Translations under genes and position numbers: made by a program
Notes under the pieces: generated by a model
What the model saw: the letters and a program-made list of their open reading frames with translations, nothing else
The model's database searches: none
Told to the model about the DNA's origin: nothing
Origin: Aquimarina longa SW024
GTDB taxonomy: Bacteria > Bacteroidota > Bacteroidia > Flavobacteriales > Flavobacteriaceae
Assembly: GCF_001401755.1 (NCBI RefSeq)
Contig: NZ_KQ474106.1
Span: forward strand, 1,916-65,915
Direction of reading: 5' to 3'
Length of the DNA stretch: 64,000 nucleotides
In this document: one piece after another, positions 1 to 7,773 of the stretch
How positions within the stretch are numbered: position 1 is the stretch's first letter
How the letters are laid out: the number at the start of each line of letters is the position of its first letter

Positions 1-60
1 TGCGACAGAGGGAAGTTCATTAACAGAGACAGCGTATGCAGGTAACTACGTCTATAAAAA
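1..60 (+). repeat. RHS core DNA repeat, segment alpha (truncated copy)
   Basis: The first bases (GCGACAGAGGGAAGTTCATT and onward) are near-identical to the core DNA around 5275, 8993, 11583 and 13567. This is the same codon stretch (ATEGSLTET.YAGN.VYKN) repeated in the cassettes. Such nucleotide-level identity offers sites for homologous recombination between tips. Confidence 0.8.
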
Positions 61-1051
61 TGGTGCACTCCAGTATTTTAGCACACCCGAAGGATATGCA
101 ACACCAAATGGTACAGGATATCGATATGTGTACAATTATAAAGACCATTTAGGGAATACGCGTTTAAGTTATACTAAAAATGATGCAGGGACTCTTGAGA
201 TTGTAGAAGAATCGAATTATTATCCCTTTGGATTAACTCATAAAGGATATAACAGTTCTGTATCTTCTTTAGGAAACTCTACAGCTCAATTATTAAAGTT
301 TGGTGGGAAAGAACAACAAGACGAACTTGGGCTTGATTGGATAGATATTACTGCAAGAAACTATGACCCTGCATTAGGTAGGTGGATGAATCTTGATCCG
401 TTAGCTGAAAATATGCGTAGACACTCTCCTTATAATTATGCTTTTGACAACCCTATTTATTACATAGACCCTGATGGAATGGTGTCTATGGCTTTTGATT
501 GGATAAATAATGGAGATGGGACATATACAGCGCAAGCAGGTGATAGTGCTGCGACTTTATCAGAAGATGCTGGAATTTCTTTAGAAGAAGCCGATAAGAT
601 TGTTCAATCTCAACTTGGAGAAAATTATGAAGGTGAAGACGGTGAAATGAAATCTGATGTTGAAGTTGGTGATGTTGTAGCTGTTCCAGAGCAAGTTGAA
701 AATATTAAAGAAGAGAAAGACAAAGAAATATTAGATAAAATATCCGAACGAAAAGTTGAAATACAAGAACAAATAAGAGTCGAAGACAGTAAAGAAAACA
801 TTGAGAAATTAGATAATTCAATTGATTCTTTATCTAAAGAAATAAAAAAGTCTAACAAGTTATTTCATTCTTTCAAAGGGATGAGAGAAATATCTAAACT
901 AGAGAGAGGGATAGATAAAGGTTATAAAGGAGCAAAAGCTGGTTATCATGATGGAATGGCTCGCACTGAAGGGGATAGTGTAAGGAATGTTAAAAAGCGA
1001 AAAACTCTTATTAAAAAAAGAGATTCAATTAAAAAAAGCATTGCTAATTAA
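2..1051 (+). CDS. RHS core fragment with LysM-like/coiled-coil C-terminus (cassette 1, 5' partial)
   Basis: The frame is open from the left edge of the window, so the gene begins outside it. Up to about position 480 it encodes a typical RHS-associated core: YKDHLGN, YYPFGL, ARNYDPALGRWMNLDPL and finally YYIDPDG, after which sequences of this family switch to a variable tip. The tip (about 190 residues) begins with a segment resembling LysM (pattern NGDGTYTAQAGDSAATLSEDA, then hydrophobic turns) and continues as a Lys/Glu-rich predicted coiled coil with a basic end. I recognise no catalytic motif, so the toxin activity is unknown. A lipoprotein gene follows after 14 bases and is the likely immunity partner. 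The role of an antibacterial tip is inferred from RHS family knowledge and from the repeated layout of the following cassettes. Confidence 0.8.
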   Translation, partial: ATEGSSLTETAYAGNYVYKNGALQYFSTPEGYATPNGTGYRYVYNYKDHLGNTRLSYTKNDAGTLEIVEESNYYPFGLTHKGYNSSVSSLGNSTAQLLKFGGKEQQDELGLDWIDITARNYDPALGRWMNLDPLAENMRRHSPYNYAFDNPIYYIDPDGMVSMAFDWINNGDGTYTAQAGDSAATLSEDAGISLEEADKIVQSQLGENYEGEDGEMKSDVEVGDVVAVPEQVENIKEEKDKEILDKISERKVEIQEQIRVEDSKENIEKLDNSIDSLSKEIKKSNKLFHSFKGMREISKLERGIDKGYKGAKAGYHDGMARTEGDSVRNVKKRKTLIKKRDSIKKSIAN

Positions 1052-1065
1052 AGAAAGTTATAAAA

Positions 1066-1899
1066 ATGAAAATTATTAAAAGCTTACTTCTAATTTTAAT
1101 TTTATCTAGTTGTAAAAATGAAATAAAAAATTCAGATTTAATAAATGAAATAAAAAATTTAAAAAACATAGCTACGATCTATGAAATTGAAATAGATTCT
1201 GTTGGCAATTTTTTAGATACATTATCAATTAGAAAAATCAAAAAAAATAGAGAAGGAGTTGAAGTTTATAAAAAGTATAAAATTTTTGTAGATGAAGAAA
1301 GTTTTTATGAAACAACAAATTATTTTAGAGATAATTCAGAGTTATTTTATTCTGCAATGAAATCGTCTGAATATGGACTTATTTCTACTTTTGAATCATG
1401 GTATAAAGAAAATAAAATTGAAAAAGGAATTTTTATAAACTATAAAAAAGAAGAAATTAAAGATACTATTTTTTCTAATTATGAATATCATTATGCACTA
1501 AATGGAGTATTAAATAAGTTGATAATTACTTCTGAGCAAAATGATACTATTCTTTCTAAAGAACTGATTTTATATAATGAACAAGAAAAACCTATTAAAG
1601 AATTTATAATATCTGATAAAGACACTTTGTCTAAAACTATTTATGCTTATAATGGGGAGGTAATGTCAAAAAAAATTATTGAAGATTTTAATGATAAATC
1701 AGTTGATATTATTAAATATAATGATAAAAATTTTATATCATCCGAAGAAATTTATATTAGAAATCAAGATTCCTTAATACAGATTGAACAATATAATTTT
1801 GAAGTTAATAGTAATGGGGATATTACAAAAAAAACACTTACAAAATATCCTGAAAATATTAAAAAAACTATAATCTACAAAACCCCTACTGTTCCTTAG
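1066..1899 (+). CDS. Predicted lipoprotein, candidate immunity protein for cassette 1
   Basis: This 277-residue protein starts with a lipoprotein signal (hydrophobic stretch ending in LILSSC, the lipobox with Cys at residue 16). It should therefore be anchored in an envelope membrane facing the periplasm. The remainder is Lys/Asp/Ile-rich, probably beta-structured, with repeated Y-N-[DG] turns (for example AYNGEVMSKKI, KYNDKNF) resembling the MORN/YD-like toxin-immunity and 'antitoxin YwqK' style. I could not assign a family with certainty. It follows the RHS tip gene by 14 bases and precedes the cassette terminator, which is the position of the immunity gene in all the cassettes here. An immunity function is inferred from position only. 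The start ATG is the only one preceding the signal peptide. Confidence 0.7.
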   Translation: MKIIKSLLLILILSSCKNEIKNSDLINEIKNLKNIATIYEIEIDSVGNFLDTLSIRKIKKNREGVEVYKKYKIFVDEESFYETTNYFRDNSELFYSAMKSSEYGLISTFESWYKENKIEKGIFINYKKEEIKDTIFSNYEYHYALNGVLNKLIITSEQNDTILSKELILYNEQEKPIKEFIISDKDTLSKTIYAYNGEVMSKKIIEDFNDKSVDIIKYNDKNFISSEEIYIRNQDSLIQIEQYNFEVNSNGDITKKTLTKYPENIKKTIIYKTPTVP

Positions 1900-1921
1900 T
1901 ATGGTGCTCCCATTGCATCTT

Positions 1922-1956
1922 CGACTAGTGGCGTTTTGAGTGAGCGGTGAGAGTAA
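1922..1956 (+). repeat. Cassette 3' boundary element (copy A)
   Basis: CGACTAGTGGCGTTTTGAGT followed by GAGCGGTGAGAGTAAG. It nearly matches 13370-13400 and 8370-8398, and its downstream half (GAGTAAgnAATAA) matches 6781, 11414 and 15266. It always sits between the immunity gene stop and the hairpin terminator. Its function is unknown. Confidence 0.65.
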
Positions 1957-1973
1957 GAAATTAATAATTAACA

Positions 1974-2006
1974 GGCAGTCATCTAGCAATAGGTGGCTGT
2001 TTTTTT
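1974..2006 (+). terminator. Hairpin terminator of cassette 1
   Basis: CAGTCATCTA / TAGGTGGCTG stem (with G-U pairs) around a GCAA loop, followed by seven T. The same stem sequence recurs at 8410-8439. Confidence 0.75.
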
Positions 2007-2334
2007 ATGCATAAGTGTTACGAGTTTTTGCATCCCGTATTAACGCATTGATAGTAGTTATAATATGTTGATGATCTTCATTTTTAAGTTTTTGTAGACT
2101 TGTAATGATATCAACGGTATTTTTATCGAGTTCTACATCAGAGAGACCAGTTAAGTAATCTAATGATACTTCTAAAGCTTCTGCAATCTTAGTTGCAATC
2201 TCAACAGAAGGCTTTACTTCATCACGTTCATAACGGCCAATTATTGGGGCATGCGCACCAATCTTCTTAGCAAGTTCATCTTGTGAAATCTTTTTCTTTT
2301 TACGGGTGCTTAATTAACGTTCTCCAAACAACAT
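2005..2334 (-). pseudogene. XRE-family helix-turn-helix regulator with an early in-frame stop
   Basis: On the minus strand an ATG at 2334 opens the reading MLFGER, then TAA, then LSTRKKKKISQDELAKKIGA, continuing through IIGRYERDEVKPSVEIATKI and ending in RDAKTRNTYA. This is a standard XRE/Cro-type HTH (ISQDELA recognition-helix region, GRYERDEVKPS, then LDYLTGLSD). It would be about 109 residues, a normal length. The stop at codon 7 inactivates it unless a later unusual start is used; there is no ATG/GTG in the first part after the stop. It lies directly behind the cassette 1 terminator, on the opposite strand to all the RHS modules. A shorter remnant of a related gene sits in the same relation to another terminator at 11231. 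Confidence 0.75.
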
Positions 2335-2400
2335 AAGTTCTAATTAGATCAATAAAATCAAGTATTGAGCAAATATATAAAACATAAGTTATCTATGTAA

Positions 2401-3609
2401 ATGAATCCAGAAGGATATGCAGAACCAGAAAATGATGGCTCGTTTACTTTTGTATACCAATTTAAAGATTACTTAAAAAATGTACGATTAGCGTATGCAG
2501 ATAGTGATAAAGATGGTAAGATTGATGTAGTACGAAATGGTACTGATATTGATGGTGATAACGACAATCACCACGAGATTAAACAGGTTAGAGATTACTA
2601 TCCTTATGGGCTATCTTGGAAATATGGTGCAACACATCCTAACTCACTCATTACAGGGTCAAAACATAATTATGGATATAATGGAAAAGAGTATACAGAA
2701 GATTTAGGATTAAACCTCTATGAAATGGATGTTCGTAAGTATGATCCTGCTATTGCTAGATGGTCGAGTATTGACCCAATAATGCACGGTACGTTATCTC
2801 CTTATACTGCGTTTGATAATAACCCTGTGTTCTGGAACGATCCAAGTGGAGCTTCAGTAATTATAAAAGATGGTGGTGATAGTGTTACCTTTACAGGACA
2901 AGATGCTATAGATGCTTTTAATATGCTTACAGGCGGAAACTCTGAAGGATCAGAAGATGAAGAATCAAACGAAGGCGATGGAGAACAAGGAAAAGGCGAA
3001 TGTTGTGATGGGATAAAAAAGTTTTTTAGTGATGTACTATCCAAAGCCTATGGTAAAACACTTGCTGATACAGATTTAAAAGGAGAAATCTGGTTTGGTG
3101 AAGATGGTTTTGCTTATCTGGTAAGAGGTGATAATGAGTTTTATCGTATCTATTATGATAGCTACGAGCAAGTAGATGAGTTACCTCCAATGAGCCAACA
3201 TATAGATATTGCAGCTCCTGTTAAAGCCGCGAGTCAAAGTCTTGCAATGATGGGAGCAAAAGCCAGTAAAAATACTATGGTATATTGGGCTATGAGAAAT
3301 GGAAAGATCATCTATGTAGGTATTACTAACAGCTTTGCCAGAAGATCAGCACAACATCTTTCTAAAAAAGGAATTAAAATAAAAGAAATTGATAAATCAT
3401 TAAAAAACCTTTCAAGAGATGATGCTAGAGCAGTTGAACAAGTACTAATCGAGTTCTTTGATTTAGGTGGTAAAAAAGGACAAACAGGACAGTTACTAAA
3501 TCGAATTAATAGTATAGCTGAAAAGAATAAAAAGTATACAGAGGCTTTAAAAAAAAGGGAAAGAATTGTTAGAATCAGCAGGACTTTCATTCTAAATAAA
3601 TCTAATTAA
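2401..3609 (+). CDS. RHS core fragment with GIY-YIG-like nuclease tip (cassette 2)
   Basis: The reading begins at ATG 2401 directly with the core motif NPEGYAEP, so only the last ~135 residues of the RHS core are present (YPYGLSWKYG, GYNGKEYTEDLGLNLYEMD, KYDPAIARWSSIDP, VFWNDPSG). A Ser/Glu/Gly-rich linker with a Cys pair (GECCDG) follows. The C-terminal domain starts near residue 290: VYWAMRNGKIIYVGITNSF, an arginine shortly after (ARRSAQH) and a later glutamate in AVEQVLIEF. This order matches GIY-YIG nuclease folds (Y..Y[VI]G..N...R...E), which are known among polymorphic toxins as DNA/RNA nucleases. Two small genes follow, the first 18 bases downstream. The start is doubtful because the natural core would continue further upstream; the preceding DNA is the decayed XRE gene and its promoter region. 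Confidence 0.75.
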   Translation: MNPEGYAEPENDGSFTFVYQFKDYLKNVRLAYADSDKDGKIDVVRNGTDIDGDNDNHHEIKQVRDYYPYGLSWKYGATHPNSLITGSKHNYGYNGKEYTEDLGLNLYEMDVRKYDPAIARWSSIDPIMHGTLSPYTAFDNNPVFWNDPSGASVIIKDGGDSVTFTGQDAIDAFNMLTGGNSEGSEDEESNEGDGEQGKGECCDGIKKFFSDVLSKAYGKTLADTDLKGEIWFGEDGFAYLVRGDNEFYRIYYDSYEQVDELPPMSQHIDIAAPVKAASQSLAMMGAKASKNTMVYWAMRNGKIIYVGITNSFARRSAQHLSKKGIKIKEIDKSLKNLSRDDARAVEQVLIEFFDLGGKKGQTGQLLNRINSIAEKNKKYTEALKKRERIVRISRTFILNKSN

Positions 3610-3627
3610 ATTTGTAAATAAAAAAAG

Positions 3628-4068
3628 ATGACATTAGGAGATATAATAGAGCTTGAACAAGATGGTAAAAAAGTTTACTGTCAGTATTTAAAAGAAGTAG
3701 AAGATGATAATACCCTAGAAGGGGTTAGGATATTTTATGATGTCTATACAGATAGACCAAAGAATATAGAATCTGTAATCAAAGACGATTTTTTCTTTCT
3801 TAAACTACCTTTAAAATATGGTATCAAAGAAAAAGGTGTTACTTTAATGGATAATGTTCCATTACCTAAAGATTTAGCTTTTCCTAAATCTTTTAGAAGA
3901 GAAAATATGTTTGGATCGGGATGGAGAATTTTGTTTGCAGAAGGCGGCTCTGAAGTAGTTGAAGAACTTAGTGAAGAGCAAAAAAAGTATCCGCCGTATG
4001 GTCATTGGAATATTCCTGAAATCTTTGAGAATCTTGAAAATGGTTGGCGATTAGAAAACTGGATATAG
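3628..4068 (+). CDS. Immunity protein, Imm26-like (cassette 2)
   Basis: A 146-residue cytoplasmic protein without signal peptide, opening with LGDIIELEQDGKKVYCQYL. This resembles the Imm26 immunity family, whose members start with a 'GDI(I/F)xIPL.dGkyayarvl' SH3-like strand pattern. Other visible features are a central FYDVYTDRP segment and a tryptophan-rich end (GHWNIPEIFENLENGWRLENW). It follows the GIY-YIG-like tip by 18 bases, and a cytoplasmic immunity protein fits a nuclease toxin. The Imm26 assignment is from memory of the pattern; the immunity role itself is better supported by context. Confidence 0.65.
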   Translation: MTLGDIIELEQDGKKVYCQYLKEVEDDNTLEGVRIFYDVYTDRPKNIESVIKDDFFFLKLPLKYGIKEKGVTLMDNVPLPKDLAFPKSFRRENMFGSGWRILFAEGGSEVVEELSEEQKKYPPYGHWNIPEIFENLENGWRLENWI

Positions 4069-4070
4069 TT

Positions 4071-4340
4071 ATGATGAAATTAGTAAACATTACCATCCCT
4101 TTAAGTGAGTCAGAAATAGACGAGCTGGGTATGACCGTAAACAAACGCTATCTATTAAGCGATGTTATAGAAGCACATGAACTATGCGAGTTAATAAATG
4201 AAGGTACAGGAGAAAATTATATGGATGTATCTTTTATTACTAAAGATGTAACCAAGATAGAACCTGATCTAAAAAAAGCTATCGCAGGTGCAGACTTTGA
4301 TCTAGAAGCTAAAATAGAAATAGAAGATTATCAAGAATGA
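4071..4340 (+). CDS. Small acidic protein, second gene after the cassette 2 toxin
   Basis: I place the start at ATG 4071, two bases after the previous stop. An in-frame reading from 4044 would overlap the immunity gene and lacks reason. The 89-residue product (MMKLVNITIPLSESEIDELG...) is acidic, with a predicted strand-helix pattern and end EIEIEDYQE. No family recognised. It is probably translationally coupled to the Imm26-like gene and could be a second immunity or accessory protein; its position inside the same terminator-bounded unit is the only evidence. Confidence 0.65.
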   Translation: MMKLVNITIPLSESEIDELGMTVNKRYLLSDVIEAHELCELINEGTGENYMDVSFITKDVTKIEPDLKKAIAGADFDLEAKIEIEDYQE

Positions 4341-4350
4341 TAAAATGAGA

Positions 4351-4375
4351 AACCACTCCGAAGAGTGGTTTTTTT
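4351..4375 (+). terminator. Hairpin terminator of cassette 2
   Basis: AACCACTC-CGAA-GAGTGGTT perfect 8-bp stem followed by a T run. Confidence 0.85.
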
Positions 4376-4379
4376 ATGC

Positions 4380-4622
4380 TTTAAAGCGAAGCCATATTTT
4401 TATCAAAGAAACCCTTACTCATTAGCTAATAACAATCCTGTACAATACGTAGATGACTACGGTTTTGGAATATGGAATTGGTTAAAAGCTGTAGGTAGTA
4501 AAGTTGGTAACGGTGTTAAGAAATTGTTTAGTGGGAATAAATGTGCTTGTAGTAGTAGTGGAGATTCATTAGCTCAAGCATGGAGAAAACCAGATAATAT
4601 TTTTCCTACTATGACAAACTAG
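4380..4622 (+). pseudogene. Fragment of an RHS tip (core end plus short C-terminus)
   Basis: Directly after the terminator the frame reads KAKPYFYQRNPYSLANNNPV, then YVDDYGF, the very end of an RHS core (normally NPY.yAnNNPv.yvDpdG). It continues with IWNWLKAVGSKVGNGVKKLF, a Cys-rich SGNKCACSSSGDS and a stop at 4620. No complete toxin domain fits in the ~60 residues. The last ~25 bases overlap, in another frame, the next core piece that starts at 4598, so this looks like a recombination joint. A GTG at 4365 lies within the terminator and is not credible as a start. Confidence 0.6.
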
Positions 4623-6448
4623 GGCAATTAATTTCTAAATCCGTAGGAGGAGGTTTACAAGATATAGCATATGATTATAACGTTAGAGGTTGGCTAACCG
4701 CTATTAATAAAGGGGCTACCAATAACGGAAATCTCTTTGGTTTTAAGATCAATTATAATAACCCACAACATGGAGCTACACCGCTATTTAATGGAAATAT
4801 ATCCGAAACCCAATGGCAAACCGCTAATGATCATACCCAGCGATACTATAAGTATAGTTATGATGCTTTAAATAGAATCAATAGCGCTATAAGTAATGAT
4901 GGGAACTATGACCTAAACAATGTTACTTATGATAAAATGGGTAATATAGAAAGCTTAACTAGAAACGGTTGGCAAAACTCATCAAATTATACTAATCTTG
5001 ATGTACTAGGTTATGATTACGACAGTGGTAATAAACTCTTAAAAGTAACCGATACCGGAAACAAAACCTATGGATTTAAAGAAAGTAGGAATGCCATTGA
5101 TGATTTTGAGTATGATAGCAATGGTAATATGACCATTGACCGTAATAAAGGAATTACAGGGATTACCTATAATCACTTAAACCTACCCGAAACTGTTACC
5201 ATAAATAATAGCAAACATACCGGAACTATTTCTTATATTTACGATGCTACTGGCGCAAAACTAAAAAAGATTGCGACAGAGGGAAGTTCATTAACAGAGA
5301 CAGCGTATGCAGGGAATTATGTTTATAAAAATGGTGTTTTAGAGTTCTTTAACCACCCAGAGGGTTATGTAGAGAAGGAAGCAGATGGGTATAAGTATGT
5401 ATACCAGTTTAAAGATCATTTAGGGAATATAAGACTCTTATATTCAGATACCGATAATAACGGTAGCATATCAACTTCTGAAATTAAGGAAGAGAAAAAT
5501 TATTATCCTTTTGGATCTATTCAAAAAGGATATAATAATATCGTTCGTGGTAGAAAACATAACTATGGATATAATGGAAAAGAAGAGCAGAATGATTTAG
5601 ACTTTAATACTCTTGACTTCGGAGCTAGATTTTATGATCCTGCTTTAGGTCGATGGTTTACTCCTGATGCTCTCGCAGAAAAGTATTATTCTACTTCACC
5701 TTTTACTTATGCGTTAAATAACCCAATACTTTATATTGACCCTGATGGAAATCAAGTAGCAATGTGTTGTGAAGAGTTGCAAGGGTTTGTGGCAGGAATG
5801 GTTGATAATACTATTGGAACTAATTTTAGGAGCAGAGGAAATACCCAAGCATTTAGAAATGGAGTCAGTATAGCAAATGGTACATCCGCCGCAATTTCTA
5901 CTATCTTACTTGTGGATGGAGCTACGAATGCTGCAGCAGGAACAGCAGGTTTAGTAGCTTCTGGAGCTGCTACATTAGCTACTGCAGGAGGTGGTTCAAT
6001 TGCAACAGGACCAACAGCAGCGGCTAGTGGTGCGTTATTAGCAAAAGGAGCTGCAGAAATAGGTGTTAGTGCTATTATAACGAATAATGTTAAGAATAAC
6101 ATGAAGGCGGATGCACAAAATGGAAATAATAATTCTTCTTCGAAATCAAAAACTTCGGAATCAGGTCAATATACAGAACCGACTCTTCCTGAAAAAACTA
6201 TAGTTGATGAAAAAGGTGTAAAAGTAGAACATTACTATAAATCAGGAGATCATGCACCTGCACACATGCATGTAAAAGGTAAGGGGGCAAATACTAAAAT
6301 AGGAGCAAATGGAAAGCCGATAAAGGGTAGCGCAGAATTAACTTCTTCTCAAAGTAAAGTAATAGAAGCAAATAAATCAAAAATAAGAAGTGCAGGACAG
6401 AAAATAAATAAGTACCAGAAATATCAAAACTATAGAAAGAATCAATAA
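4598..6448 (+). CDS. RHS core fragment with HxH-type tip (cassette 3)
   Basis: The frame is open from 4598 with no convincing start codon and reads YYDKLGQLISKSVGGG, DYNVRGWLTAINKG, HTQRYYKYSYDALNRI, a long YD-repeat core, then ARFYDPALGRWFTPDAL and YIDPDG. An internal ATG at 4937 exists but falls in mid core. The tip has an Ala/Gly-rich hydrophobic region (residues encoded near 5880-6080, possible membrane-inserting or flexible part) and a C-terminal domain with HYYKSGDHAPAHMHVKGKG, then IGANGKPIKGSAELTSSQ and a Lys-rich end. The two His residues (HxH) and following Gly/Lys are reminiscent of DUF4160-like folds and of RHS tips annotated only as toxins; the activity is unknown. The DUF7710-like gene 3 bases downstream is the likely immunity protein. 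Confidence 0.7.
   Translation, partial: YFSYYDKLGQLISKSVGGGLQDIAYDYNVRGWLTAINKGATNNGNLFGFKINYNNPQHGATPLFNGNISETQWQTANDHTQRYYKYSYDALNRINSAISNDGNYDLNNVTYDKMGNIESLTRNGWQNSSNYTNLDVLGYDYDSGNKLLKVTDTGNKTYGFKESRNAIDDFEYDSNGNMTIDRNKGITGITYNHLNLPETVTINNSKHTGTISYIYDATGAKLKKIATEGSSLTETAYAGNYVYKNGVLEFFNHPEGYVEKEADGYKYVYQFKDHLGNIRLLYSDTDNNGSISTSEIKEEKNYYPFGSIQKGYNNIVRGRKHNYGYNGKEEQNDLDFNTLDFGARFYDPALGRWFTPDALAEKYYSTSPFTYALNNPILYIDPDGNQVAMCCEELQGFVAGMVDNTIGTNFRSRGNTQAFRNGVSIANGTSAAISTILLVDGATNAAAGTAGLVASGAATLATAGGGSIATGPTAAASGALLAKGAAEIGVSAIITNNVKNNMKADAQNGNNNSSSKSKTSESGQYTEPTLPEKTIVDEKGVKVEHYYKSGDHAPAHMHVKGKGANTKIGANGKPIKGSAELTSSQSKVIEANKSKIRSAGQKINKYQKYQNYRKNQ
4826..4960 (+). repeat. RHS core DNA repeat, segment beta (copy 1)
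   Basis: GCTAATGATCATACCCAGCG and the following ~100 bases (coding ANDHTQRYYKYSYDALNRI) recur nearly unchanged at 6867-6957 and 8540-8682. It marks direct-repeat substrate within the array. Confidence 0.8.
5222..5335 (+). repeat. RHS core DNA repeat, segment alpha (copy 2)
   Basis: GGAACTATTTCTTATATTTA onward (coding TGTISYIYDATGAKLKKIAT) recurs with few changes at 8939-9052, 11529-11642 and, from a later point, at 13529-13630 and 1-60. Confidence 0.85.
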
Positions 6449-6451
6449 TTT

Positions 6452-6724
6452 ATGGAAAAATATGTATACGCCTTTATAGGAGAAGAATCCAATATTCCAT
6501 CAGGTATTTTCTCAACATATGAGAAAGGTGAGAAATGGATAAAAGAGAATCTTTTAAATGGAAGTTTGAACAAACTGCCTTTAGATATGAGTATATATGA
6601 TTGGGCTATTCAGAAAGAATATTTTGAACCAAAAAAGGAATATCAAAAAGAACCAAGGTTTATTCAAAGATTTACTAGTGCATCGATAGATCATTGGCAT
6701 TTTGAGGATGGAAAACCCAGTTGA
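6452..6724 (+). CDS. DUF7710-like protein, candidate immunity protein (cassette 3)
   Basis: A 90-residue cytoplasmic protein: YVYAFIGEESNIPSGIFSTY, EKGEKWIKENLLNG, LPLDMSIYDWAI, then FIQRFTSASIDHWHFEDGKPS. The pattern FxGE...PSGvFst.ekAe.WI....L.G.Lt.yP.d.svYDWAi..g.F.p...FIQrFtSA...H.HyE.G is that of the DUF7710 family, whose members often lie beside secreted toxins. It follows the RHS tip by three bases and is followed by the cassette terminator. The family call is from recall of the conserved pattern; the immunity role is inferred from position. Confidence 0.72.
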   Translation: MEKYVYAFIGEESNIPSGIFSTYEKGEKWIKENLLNGSLNKLPLDMSIYDWAIQKEYFEPKKEYQKEPRFIQRFTSASIDHWHFEDGKPS

Positions 6725-6806
6725 TATTTCTTACTTTAACGTAGTAGACTTACGGATTTAAGGTTGTAATCTGTGAAACATACGAGTAAGTAATAAATAT
6801 AAGAAG

Positions 6807-6839
6807 CAGTTACAGGCTTTAAGTTTGTAGCTGTTTTTA
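6807..6839 (+). terminator. Hairpin terminator of cassette 3
   Basis: CAGTTACAGGCTT / AAGTTTGTAGCTG stem with G-U pairs, then T5. Preceded at 6781 by the boundary motif TACGAGTAAGTAATAAATA. A second small hairpin (CTACTCT-GCGA-AGAGTAG, 6843-6860) separates it from the next core piece. Confidence 0.7.
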
Positions 6840-6859
6840 TCCCTACTCTGCGAAGAGTA

Positions 6860-7765
6860 GTGCTCGCAAATGATCATGCCCAGCGATATTATAAGTATAG
6901 TTATGATGCATTAAACCGAATCACAGCGGGGATGAGTAATGATGGGAACTATGATGGAGCTAGGAATTATGATGAAGCATTGGGTAGATGGATGAATATA
7001 GACCCAATGACAGATAAAAGGGAATGGCTTTCTCCATATCAATATGTTCAAAATAGTCCTATGCTCAGAATAGATCCAGATGGAGCTTTTGATATATACA
7101 GCTTAGATAAAGAGTCTGGAGACATTAATTTAGTTGAAACAAACCAGGACGAAACAGATACTTTGATAGACTCCGAGTCTAATGAAACGGTTTCAGAAAA
7201 TATAGATAAAGGTTTATTGTCAGATGGGCAGAATATTATGCAAGATGGATTAGAAACTAGTAATGTTAAAGGAGGAATCAAACTAGCGGTTGATATTTCT
7301 ATGCACACAAAGGATGAAATTGGAGGAGTTGTTTACACAGACAAGGTTGGAAACAAAATGCTAAATGTTTTGCCTTACGAACATTCCACTTTTGATTTAG
7401 ATAGTAATGGAAAAGTAACAGCTGTAAATGGTGGTATTAATTTTAGAATATCACCCGAATTCACATCCTCTGATGGTATTTTTACAGGAAAAGCTACTAG
7501 TGCATTTCATACTCATCCAGGACATCCAAATGCAGGAAAAGATATAATAGGAAGTCCTCAACCTTCAGGTAGGGACCTTGAATTGGCGGATAGAAATGCG
7601 AGTGTCTTACGAGGAGGGCATAGTTCTTTGAGTAATTTAAAATACTATGTTTTTGGAGCAAAAACGATTACTAAGGGAGGCAACACCTCAAACGCTACCC
7701 ATTACAGAACTTTTGGAAGATGGGGAGTAATGAAAAAAAGCTATAATGAATTTCTAAAAAAATAA
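6860..7765 (+). CDS. RHS core remnant with JAMM-like HxHP tip (cassette 4)
   Basis: A GTG at 6860 opens the frame, and the reading begins at once with core segment beta (ANDHAQRYYKYSYDALNRIT). After SNDGNYDG it jumps directly to ARNYDEALGRWMNIDPMT and RIDPDGAF. The normally intervening ~200 core residues are missing, an internal deletion that kept the frame. The C-terminal ~200 residues contain GGVVYTDKVG, then TSAFHTHPGHPNAGK and SPQPSGRDLELADR. HTHP plus SGRD fits the JAMM/MPN metal-binding motif (HxHP...SxxD), as also seen in DUF4329-type tips of RHS proteins; the spacing between H and S is longer than the classical 7-10 residues. If active it would be a zinc-dependent peptidase or deamidase-like enzyme. 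A lipoprotein gene follows 8 bases downstream. Confidence 0.72.
   Translation: MLANDHAQRYYKYSYDALNRITAGMSNDGNYDGARNYDEALGRWMNIDPMTDKREWLSPYQYVQNSPMLRIDPDGAFDIYSLDKESGDINLVETNQDETDTLIDSESNETVSENIDKGLLSDGQNIMQDGLETSNVKGGIKLAVDISMHTKDEIGGVVYTDKVGNKMLNVLPYEHSTFDLDSNGKVTAVNGGINFRISPEFTSSDGIFTGKATSAFHTHPGHPNAGKDIIGSPQPSGRDLELADRNASVLRGGHSSLSNLKYYVFGAKTITKGGNTSNATHYRTFGRWGVMKKSYNEFLKK
6867..6957 (+). repeat. RHS core DNA repeat, segment beta (copy 2)
   Basis: GCAAATGATCATGCCCAGCG through GGGAACTATGA matches 4826-4960 and 8540-8682. The match ends abruptly at the internal core deletion of cassette 4. Confidence 0.75.
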
Positions 7766-7773
7766 AATCAATT

